DNA of 64,000 nucleotides from an uncultured Bacteroidales bacterium (lineage in GTDB: Bacteria > Bacteroidota > Bacteroidia > Bacteroidales > Muribaculaceae), in the NCBI GenBank assembly GCA_902776435.1, contig CACYQB010000004.1, positions 248,001 through 312,000 of the forward strand, read 5' to 3'. The notes below the pieces were generated by a model. That model was not told the DNA's origin. It worked only from the letters and a program-made list of their open reading frames with translations, and did no database searches. The position numbers and the translations under genes were made by a program. Positions 26,066 through 33,451 of this stretch are shown piece after piece. How positions within the stretch are numbered: position 1 is the first letter of the stretch; every line of letters begins with the position of its first letter.

Positions 26066-29000
26066 TTATTGGTTAAACTTGCTGATGACGTCGTTGCGCA
26101 TATTCTTGAGCAGGTTGTGACGGATGACACCGATGATGGGATAGAAGAAGGGTACATCCTCTACCACGTCGGTGGCGTTGTAGCGACCTTTCAAGAAGGT
26201 GTTGATGCCCGCGGTGAGATAGTTGGCGAGGTTGTCGCTGAGCACGCTCTCGAACAGGCGTAGCACATTGTTCTCGATGCCGAACTCGTCCTTGACGGTC
26301 GCATCGCAGAGTTCAACGAAGAACTGGTTGAATTCCTTGACTTTTTCTACCAGTTTGTCGCGCACTTCGATGGATTCGACTTGGGCCATCGTGAGCTCAT
26401 CGTCGCCGAGCATCGAGCAGCAGTAGCGCATGCGCTTCACGCTCGTGGCGTTGTAACGGGCCACGTCGGCCTGGCCTTCGAGGCGGCGGTTCTCAAGCTT
26501 GATGCCGCCGCGGCAGGTAATCTGCTTTGGCGACTTGATTTCCTGCTTGATTTCAAAGTTCTCGGTATAGGGCTTGCCGTAAACCCGCTCAACAATGGTC
26601 TGGGTGAGCATGTTGATGCGGCTCTGTGACCCCAGGATGTTCAGTATCTTGCTGCCCGTGCCCGAGAAGTATATCTGCTTGGGCATCTCGTAGTCGCGCT
26701 GCTTCATCGCCATGGCGATGTAGTAGATAATCGCTGAGTAGAAGTACATGAAGATGAGTCGGCGCTGGCTGTCGTTGCGCAACAGGGCGTTGTAGCTGTA
26801 CAGGTTGCGGTCAATCTCGCGCAGGGTGCGCAGTTCCTCCACATTCTCAATGGAGAACAGGAACGCGTTGATGTCCTCGCTGCGTTTCTGGGCCATGATG
26901 TCGTTGAGAATGCTGCTCAGGTAGGCAATGCTGTTGCCCTTGTCGTTCTCGATGAGTTGCTTGAAGTAGCGCGTGTAATGTTGCAGCAACGGGTTGTTGT
27001 CGGCGTCCTTGTCGGTAAAACCGTCGCCAAAGATGGCGTTGCCGGCAAACCGGAACGACGAAATGGCCACCGGCTCGCTGCTCATGCGGTCGCTCGTGGG
27101 CTGATAAATGACCGTGTCGCAGGTACCGCCACCGATGTCGATAGACACATAACTGCTGCCTGCCACCTCGGCACCGCTGTAGTAGTAGGCGGGAGCGAGG
27201 CTCTCGGGATAGGAGCGCAGGTGGTCGCTGTCGGCACCGATGTAGGTGTTGAACAGTTCGGTCCATGTCCTCTCGAGGGTGTCGCGGTCGGCGCCTCCCA
27301 TGCTGACGGGATAGAAGTAAACGACTTCGGTGCGGCGCAGGTCGGCGTTCTCAAGCAAGGCTTTGGCCTTGATGAGCAGGGTGAGCTCGCGCAGGAAGGC
27401 CTTGGCCAGTTCGGTATCACCTTTCCACTTGAGGTTGGTTGTCACTTCATAGCCGTGGAAATAACGCCTCTCGTACAAGAACGGGATGTTCACGTCACTG
27501 AACAGGTTACATCCCATGCCGCTGTTCTCGTTGCGCGCCAGAGTGGAGCGCAGGGGAAAGCCATAGACGTTGTCAATCTCTCGGGGCACGAACTCAACGC
27601 GCTGTACCTGTTCGGCATATTCGAGGGAATGGGGCTTGTGCAGCGAGGCCACAAGTACCTGCTGTGAGCCGTACTCAAAGGTGAAGGGCTGTGAGGGCTG
27701 TCCACGTTCGGCCCACTCGACATGAGTGTTGGTGGTGCCGAAGTCCACAGCAAAAATCAGTTCCTTAGCGCTGGGATTGTAGGGTTTCCATTGCGGGATA
27801 ATTACACCGCTGGCCCTGCCCAGGTGGTTCTGTACGCTCACCTCCATGTAGTCAAACGAGCCGTCCACATCATAGTATGTGGTGCTGTAGCCCGAATGCG
27901 AGCGGATGGCGTCGCGCACGTTAATACCCTCGGTCTTGATGCCGTTCTTGTAGAAGCGTAGCGTTGCACCACCATTTTCAATCATGGTGAACAGTTCGAC
28001 GGTATAATCATCGTTGGCGTCGGTCTTGACAAACGGGAATATTGAGGTGGACAACGTCGCACCGACGACACGGCCAGTGCCGCGGCGTTCGTTGAAGGTC
28101 CAAGTGTGGTCGTTGATGGGGAAATACTTGCGCGACAACTCGATGAAACGGTTCTCACCCTTCTTGACACGGATGCGCAAGGTCACCATCACACTGCCGT
28201 CGGCAAACTCCTCGATGTCGATGACATGACGTCCGGCGATAGTGCCTTTCAGATATTCGGTATCAAAATAGGTGAACAACAGGGGCTTCAAGGGCAACAG
28301 GTAGCCGCAGGTGGGTTGCGGTGTGCGTGGCTTGAGGTTGCCGTCAAAGAAATGATCCGTGTCAATCACACATCCGCTACCCAACCTGACAATGGTGTCG
28401 GTCAGGAAATCGTCGGTGGTGACAAACGGGTATTGTATCGAAGTGTCGGGCAACTTGCGGTCGCTCAAGGGGATGCCGCCTCCATACACCTGGGTGGCGC
28501 TGTCCCATTCCTTGTCGATATAGCGGTAATGCTCCACGCTGCCGTTGAAGCCGTTGACGAGTACCAACGGCAACTCGGTCTTGGTCTGCGGCAGGGTAGG
28601 CGTGATGACAAAGTCGCTCTCGCTGGCAGCGGTGCGGATGTCAAGCACACGCTTGTGATAGAAGCGGGCCCCCAACACACTCACGTCGATACCGCCACCG
28701 AAGGGGTCGTAACTGTGCTCCAACTGTTCGAGGACAGTGCTGGCGCGTCCCTCGTCCAGAGCGTCCAGGTTGGGGATGACGGCCGTGATGCGGCTATACA
28801 GTTCAGGACGGTTCTGTCGCAAGGGCTCCAAGTTCTTCTGCATATAGGCATACACCTCACCGCAGTGCAAGCGCAGGGTGGGGTAGGCATTCATCAGCAG
28901 GTACATGTAATAGACGAAGTCCTCGTCACGCTGCCACAGGTGGCGCACTTCGCCGAAGAGGCTCACGCCCTGCTCCACCTTGATGGCGTCGATAGTCCCT

Positions 29001-29509
29001 AAGGCCGGGGCCGCCATCACGATAGAAGCCGGTGACGTGCCACCCAGGACCTTGCGGTCCCACATGAGGATATACCAGTCCTTGAGCAGGTCGAAGTTAT
29101 AGACCTTGTCACTGCGCAGGAACAAGTCTAACGTCTCGCCGTACAGGCGGTGTTGGGGGTTAGCCTTCAACTGCTCGATGCACTCCTCGCGGTTCCAGCG
29201 GATGATGCGCAGGTAGTCTTTGTGGTTCTCGTAGTCGAAGAACAACTGGGCCACATCCAGGGCGTTAGACACCAGTCGCTCGTTCATCCTCGCGCCGCGC
29301 AACCGCTCATTGGCGAGTTGCTTGAAGGCATTCTTTACCAGGTCGAGTTGTGCCAGCGGGCTGGGAATGGCGGTTCGCGGATTCTCGCTCAATCCGCCAT
29401 CAGGGTCCTTGATGCGTGCAATGTCATCGTCGCTGTAGGGGGAATGGGCAATCCAATCCTCCTCGCCGTTCTTGCTCGTGTTGTTGCTATATGATAGTAT
29501 TTCGCTCAT
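26066..29509 (-). CDS. Giant actin/Hsp70-fold ATPase-like protein
   Basis: An 1147-residue protein with no signal peptide. Residues from about 580 on show the three ASKHA nucleotide-binding motifs in order: phosphate 1 (FAVDFGTTNTHVEWAE, about 581-596), phosphate 2 (VSIDIGGGTCDTVIYQ, about 784-799) and adenosine (YFSGTGSKILNIL, about 943-955). This supports an actin/Hsp70-type ATP-binding domain. The first ~570 residues are a large region I cannot assign, partly beta-rich. The C-terminal ~150 residues are helical. It lies 27 bases downstream of the tubulin-like gene. Annotation elsewhere would probably be acetate and sugar kinases/Hsc70/actin family protein. Polymerisation is plausible but unproven. 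Confidence 0.85.
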   Translation of the reverse strand: MSEILSYSNNTSKNGEEDWIAHSPYSDDDIARIKDPDGGLSENPRTAIPSPLAQLDLVKNAFKQLANERLRGARMNERLVSNALDVAQLFFDYENHKDYLRIIRWNREECIEQLKANPQHRLYGETLDLFLRSDKVYNFDLLKDWYILMWDRKVLGGTSPASIVMAAPALGTIDAIKVEQGVSLFGEVRHLWQRDEDFVYYMYLLMNAYPTLRLHCGEVYAYMQKNLEPLRQNRPELYSRITAVIPNLDALDEGRASTVLEQLEHSYDPFGGGIDVSVLGARFYHKRVLDIRTAASESDFVITPTLPQTKTELPLVLVNGFNGSVEHYRYIDKEWDSATQVYGGGIPLSDRKLPDTSIQYPFVTTDDFLTDTIVRLGSGCVIDTDHFFDGNLKPRTPQPTCGYLLPLKPLLFTYFDTEYLKGTIAGRHVIDIEEFADGSVMVTLRIRVKKGENRFIELSRKYFPINDHTWTFNERRGTGRVVGATLSTSIFPFVKTDANDDYTVELFTMIENGGATLRFYKNGIKTEGINVRDAIRSHSGYSTTYYDVDGSFDYMEVSVQNHLGRASGVIIPQWKPYNPSAKELIFAVDFGTTNTHVEWAERGQPSQPFTFEYGSQQVLVASLHKPHSLEYAEQVQRVEFVPREIDNVYGFPLRSTLARNENSGMGCNLFSDVNIPFLYERRYFHGYEVTTNLKWKGDTELAKAFLRELTLLIKAKALLENADLRRTEVVYFYPVSMGGADRDTLERTWTELFNTYIGADSDHLRSYPESLAPAYYYSGAEVAGSSYVSIDIGGGTCDTVIYQPTSDRMSSEPVAISSFRFAGNAIFGDGFTDKDADNNPLLQHYTRYFKQLIENDKGNSIAYLSSILNDIMAQKRSEDINAFLFSIENVEELRTLREIDRNLYSYNALLRNDSQRRLIFMYFYSAIIYYIAMAMKQRDYEMPKQIYFSGTGSKILNILGSQSRINMLTQTIVERVYGKPYTENFEIKQEIKSPKQITCRGGIKLENRRLEGQADVARYNATSVKRMRYCCSMLGDDELTMAQVESIEVRDKLVEKVKEFNQFFVELCDATVKDEFGIENNVLRLFESVLSDNLANYLTAGINTFLKGRYNATDVVEDVPFFYPIIGVIRHNLLKNMRNDVISKFNQ

Positions 29510-29536
29510 TGTACTAATTGAAAAAAAGCCTCAAGC

Positions 29537-31060
29537 CTAATTAATATTCTCGTACCGTTCCATGAAAATGTTGTGGGCCGCCTTGTCGAACAGGTCTAGG
29601 AGCTTGAATTCCACCGAGCGGTCGCTGTAGCTGGTGTTGTTCTTGCTCAACTTGTTCATTTCGGCCTTGAAAACGTCATTGTCCACCTTGTAGTGGCCCA
29701 ACAGGCGTTTTTTCACGTTCACGCCTTCGATGGCGTGTGCCATATCGATTTCGCCTGGCTTGAAGAACGCCACGCTGCGCATGTTGTCGTTCATCTCGGT
29801 CAACCACTGGGCGTAGCCCAACATGAACTGGTCAACCAGTGTGCGATAGAACTGTGAAGCGAGGAAGTCGCTCTTGATTTTGGGAGCGTCCTCGGTGAAG
29901 CCTTGGCCAATCACGTTCTTGAAACCGGTGGTCAAGAACAGGAACAACAAGTGGAACTTGCTCATGGGTTCATAGATGAGCCGACGGGTGCGGTGCCCCA
30001 GTGACAGGAAGTTAAGGCTCAGTTCGTCCTTGGCCAGGGCATACTCATAGGCCATTGTGGGCAGGGGGTAGCCGTCGGGATCTGTCAGTTTGCTGTCAGG
30101 CACGCCAGCGAAATCCAGCGGAGCCATCGCTCCGATGAGTTCGATGAGGTGAGCGTTGTTGCGCTGCCCGTGCTCGCCGGGGTCGTAGAGATAAGGCTTG
30201 CTCCTTACCTGGTCACCCAGGTAATATATGCTGTTCACATTGCTGTCGTTAGCACCGGTGAGCGTGTTTTTGTAATAGTAGAGCGCGCTCTGTGTCTTGA
30301 CGATAAAGTCGCTGGTGGCGATGCGCTGGTCCTGCTTGTTGCCCTCGAGGGTGAAGTAGGGGAGCACGGTCAGGCCGCCGATGGGAGCGCGGCTCAAGGC
30401 GTCACGGTTCTCGATGCCCTCCAGATTGGCAGCTTGGCGTATGTTCTTGACCATGATGGGGAAACCTGCCGCACCAGTGCCGCCAAAGATGGAACTGATG
30501 AAGAAAATGCGGTCACCCTGGCGGAAGATGTTGCTGAAGGCCTTGAACTCGTTGCTGTCCTTGATCTCGTTCAGGGCCACACTACCGATGTTGGGGCTGC
30601 CCACAAAACCGATGTTCATCTTGTTCTCTAACTGGTAGTTAGCGAACAGGAGCGATGTCAATGCCTGATTGGCCTCGTTCATCGTGTCGTAGCCGATGAA
30701 CTCGCGGAACTTGGCGTTCTCGACAGCGCCTAAGTTGAAGATGAACGTATCGCTCAATGTCACGCTTGTGTTGCTCATGATTTCGCGCAGGGTCACGATG
30801 CGGTTGGCAAAGAATCCATCGGCATTAGGCTCATTGCCATATAGCTTGCGCCTGATGTCGCGGTAGTCGTTGAGCAGCGCCTCGGTGCGCTTTAGGTCCT
30901 CGTTGGCCTTGTGCGGGTCGATGATGACGGGCACAATCTCAAGGTCCTTAACGGGTTTGCCGTTCTCGTCAAGGGGACGGACGCCCGCTGCCGACAACAT
31001 CAGCAACGACTTCAATACCCTTGACCCGGTACCTCCGATAGCAAAAAGAAATAATCTCAT
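29537..31060 (-). CDS. Tubulin/FtsZ-fold protein
   Basis: A 507-residue protein. The N-terminus MRLFLFAIGGTGSRVLKSLL has the glycine loop seen in tubulin-like families. A second loop, FISSIFGGTGAAGFPIMVKN (about residues 185-204), matches the tubulin/FtsZ signature region (GGGTGxG-like). The remaining ~300 residues extend well beyond FtsZ length and lack an FtsZ C-terminal peptide. It is therefore a divergent FtsZ-like protein, not the cell-division FtsZ. Immediate neighbours are a four-helix membrane protein upstream and the actin/Hsp70-fold protein downstream. A cytoskeletal or membrane-remodelling role is inferred from fold and context. Confidence 0.83.
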   Translation of the reverse strand: MRLFLFAIGGTGSRVLKSLLMLSAAGVRPLDENGKPVKDLEIVPVIIDPHKANEDLKRTEALLNDYRDIRRKLYGNEPNADGFFANRIVTLREIMSNTSVTLSDTFIFNLGAVENAKFREFIGYDTMNEANQALTSLLFANYQLENKMNIGFVGSPNIGSVALNEIKDSNEFKAFSNIFRQGDRIFFISSIFGGTGAAGFPIMVKNIRQAANLEGIENRDALSRAPIGGLTVLPYFTLEGNKQDQRIATSDFIVKTQSALYYYKNTLTGANDSNVNSIYYLGDQVRSKPYLYDPGEHGQRNNAHLIELIGAMAPLDFAGVPDSKLTDPDGYPLPTMAYEYALAKDELSLNFLSLGHRTRRLIYEPMSKFHLLFLFLTTGFKNVIGQGFTEDAPKIKSDFLASQFYRTLVDQFMLGYAQWLTEMNDNMRSVAFFKPGEIDMAHAIEGVNVKKRLLGHYKVDNDVFKAEMNKLSKNNTSYSDRSVEFKLLDLFDKAAHNIFMERYENIN

Positions 31061-31143
31061 TTATTTAGTAGTTGTAAGTTTTCAGTTGTAAGTTGTAAGT
31101 ATGGTTACTGTCGCCTAAGGCCTAACACCTAAAGCCTTAGAAT

Positions 31144-31599
31144 TTACTGTGGCAGTGGCGTGTGGCGGCAGTTGCTGCTCCACCATCTGATGGAATAGGA
31201 TGCCACGATATAGAGCAGGGCTGCAAACAGCACGGTCTGCATCTCGAATTGGATGGACTCGCCGATGTACATGAAACCGTTGTTGGCAAATACGGTGTCA
31301 TTGTAAATGTAGCACACCACGGGTGCCAATACTGCTACGACGGCCAGTACCGCTAACCAATGATACCAGCGGTCAAACTTCACCGAATTGATGGCATAGT
31401 AATAGATGGCAGCACCACCCCATGCAACCGCAATGGTGATGGCGGCAATCACGGGATACATGCTCAGGTTGTACATCTTGTCGTTGTAACCCTGGTTGAA
31501 GTATAACTGTTCCCAGATATTAAACCCGTCGGTGCAACTGAGGATGAAAAACAGCACAGTCACCGCAATTCCGATAATCAGATATGTGATATGTTTCAT
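31144..31599 (-). CDS. Four-helix membrane protein of the actin/tubulin-type cluster
   Basis: A 151-residue protein with four hydrophobic segments (ITYLIIGIAVTVLFFILSC, YPVIAAITIAVAWGGAAIYY, HWLAVLAVVAVLAPVVCYIY, MQTVLFAALLYIVASYSIRW). I recognise no family. The gap upstream is filled by a heptamer array and downstream is 83 bases with CCTAA/TTAGG-type repeats. The position between the vWA-like lipoprotein and the tubulin-like gene suggests an integral membrane component of the same machinery. Confidence 0.8.
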   Translation of the reverse strand: MKHITYLIIGIAVTVLFFILSCTDGFNIWEQLYFNQGYNDKMYNLSMYPVIAAITIAVAWGGAAIYYYAINSVKFDRWYHWLAVLAVVAVLAPVVCYIYNDTVFANNGFMYIGESIQFEMQTVLFAALLYIVASYSIRWWSSNCRHTPLPQ

Positions 31600-31604
31600 A
31601 TAGA

Positions 31605-31675
31605 GTTTTAAGTTTTAAGTCCTTAGTCCTTAGTTTCTAGTCCTTAGTCCTTAGTTTTAAGTTTTTAGTTTTTAG
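31605..31675. repeat. Heptamer array forming the stop of the vWA-like gene
   Basis: TTTTAAG, TCCTTAG, TTTCTAG and TTTTTAG units in 7-base phase. On the minus strand the last unit provides the TAA stop of the upstream gene (31674-31672). Confidence 0.85.
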
Positions 31676-33123
31676 CGTTGGAGTTGGATGGTCACGTCAA
31701 AGAACGAGTTGCCGCCCTTCATGGCGTCGAACATGCCGCCCAACAGTTGTTCCAGTCCTAACGTTGTTGTGGCAAACGAACCGCCAGCGCTTGTGTCACT
31801 TGTGCTTGAGGACTGGCGAACCCATCCGGGCAACTCGTTGCGCAGCGAGATGCGAACCTCGTCGCGTGGGCTCTTAAGATCGCCCACGAGGGTGAGCACG
31901 TGAGTCATGCCCTCCAGGTACTCTTTGTTGTTGGCCGTAAACATGCTTTGGTCGATGGGTTGCACTGTTAAGGTGTAACCGTCGATGCTCCTTACCTCAT
32001 AGTTGGCAGGGTTGGTCAACAGGGCGTCGTCCTTTAACAGACCTCCCAGATTGGCGGCCAATGAGAAACACAGTTTGCCTGTCTGACGGTCGCCGTCACA
32101 CTTGGCCAGCACAATGCCATCGCCATGCTTGACGCGGAAACGTCCCGCATTGTCTTTCCACTCGGGCAGCACGCGGCAGTCCACCTGGCTCGAGCCCTGG
32201 TTGAAGCGGTAACTGTTGCGAACCTCGGGTGCATCGAGCACGCCGCTGTAACGCTTGTCACTAGCCAGCAAGTCCATCACCTCATTGTCAGCAATAATGA
32301 CAAGGTAGAAGGGACGCTTGCCGCTGTATTCAAAGGGGACACCGTTATAGGGATAGTACTTGCCGCTATAATCACCCATGAACTGCTGTACAACCACGCT
32401 TTTGCCCTTGTAGCGAGCAAACACACGGGTTGCCAGACTGTTCTCCTCGTTGAAAATCTTGTCCAGACTGACACCGCGGGTATCCTGAGGTGAATAAATG
32501 AGGTCGCTCACGAGCACGCTCACATTGCCAGGCTGCTGGGCTTCCAGGATTTTGTTGAAAATCAGTTGGAAGTCAGTATAACTTGCATCACCGATGCCTG
32601 CTGTGCTCTGATAGATGTCGCGGTCCTTCAAGAATTCGTCCACCGTGTGCTGATAGGGGTAGATGCCATCGTTCACGATATTGATTTCTACCTTGCTGCC
32701 AGCAGGGAAGTGGTTAATCAGGTCATTGACCGCTTTCTTCAACTGGCCACCGCCACCGCGCTGGTCATAGGGCACCATTGAGCCGCTCCGTTCAAAATAA
32801 ATGGTCAGCGACAGGTTGTCCACACCGCCATAGGGGCGTGTGTTCCAGTGCATGGGTGGGCGCAGTTGAGAGCCGATTTGTTCGATGAAATCGGACATTT
32901 TTTTGTGGTCCACCTTTCCTTCGGGAGTCAACAGGTCTCCATATTTTCCAGGATTTTCGGTGACCATTGCACACAATGAATCATAGGCTGCGCGCGTCGT
33001 GTCGCCACTCACCATGACGCTACGCACAGCCTTTTCTAACTGGCCGTGTCCACCGCATGAAATCAATCCTGCTAACAGCGCACAGGTCATCAGCAATATC
33101 GGTAATCGCTTCATATTCTTCAT
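31672..33123 (-). CDS. vWA-like lipoprotein, first gene of the actin/tubulin-type cluster
   Basis: A 483-residue exported protein with a lipoprotein signal (ILLMTCALLAGLISCGG; lipidation Cys about residue 23). From about residue 103 a vWA-like fold is visible: LTIYFERSGSMVPYD at the MIDAS position, VEINIVNDGIYPY, and VSVLVSDLIYSPQDT at the third beta-strand. The canonical DxSxS is ExSxS here (ERSGS), so metal binding may be altered. The C-terminal ~200 residues are beta-rich. A second start at 33114 is possible. It begins the six-gene minus-strand run, with a -7 box at 33174. Localisation outside the inner membrane contrasts with the cytoplasmic cytoskeletal genes downstream and suggests a trans-envelope system. 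Confidence 0.83.
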   Translation of the reverse strand: MKNMKRLPILLMTCALLAGLISCGGHGQLEKAVRSVMVSGDTTRAAYDSLCAMVTENPGKYGDLLTPEGKVDHKKMSDFIEQIGSQLRPPMHWNTRPYGGVDNLSLTIYFERSGSMVPYDQRGGGGQLKKAVNDLINHFPAGSKVEINIVNDGIYPYQHTVDEFLKDRDIYQSTAGIGDASYTDFQLIFNKILEAQQPGNVSVLVSDLIYSPQDTRGVSLDKIFNEENSLATRVFARYKGKSVVVQQFMGDYSGKYYPYNGVPFEYSGKRPFYLVIIADNEVMDLLASDKRYSGVLDAPEVRNSYRFNQGSSQVDCRVLPEWKDNAGRFRVKHGDGIVLAKCDGDRQTGKLCFSLAANLGGLLKDDALLTNPANYEVRSIDGYTLTVQPIDQSMFTANNKEYLEGMTHVLTLVGDLKSPRDEVRISLRNELPGWVRQSSSTSDTSAGGSFATTTLGLEQLLGGMFDAMKGGNSFFDVTIQLQR

Positions 33124-33173
33124 TCTAACATCTAGTCTTGTTACTGTTTAAGAACAGTATTCCGTAAATTATG

Positions 33174-33181
33174 CAAAAATA
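33174..33181 (-). promoter_or_regulatory. -7 box TATTTTTG of the vWA/tubulin/actin-like cluster
   Basis: Minus-strand TAnnTTTG match 50 bases before the start. This would be the operon promoter. The rest of the 33124-33451 gap shows no gene. Confidence 0.5.
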
Positions 33182-33379
33182 GTGCCGTTTGGGACATAAT
33201 CAACGCATTTCAGTGTTAAAAAGTGTTACCCCGAATATTTGCCCCGTTGTCCTGATTCCTGCTGGTGATAGCCGCTTGGCATTCAATTTGTACCACACGA
33301 GTCTTGGTTGGACTCCGTCATATTCCTCCCGAAAAAAAGTGTAGAGCGTCAAAAACGCCAAAAAAATGGTTAAATCTCA

Positions 33380-33408
33380 TTGTATCAGAAAAAAAATATG
33401 TACATTTG
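33380..33408 (+). promoter_or_regulatory. Promoter of the LRR surface protein
   Basis: TTG at 33380-33382, 18-base spacer, TACATTTG at 33401-33408, about 43 bases before the ATG. Confidence 0.6.
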
Positions 33409-33451
33409 CAAGTTAAAATAAGAAATATCAACTAACAACAAGAAATACAAA

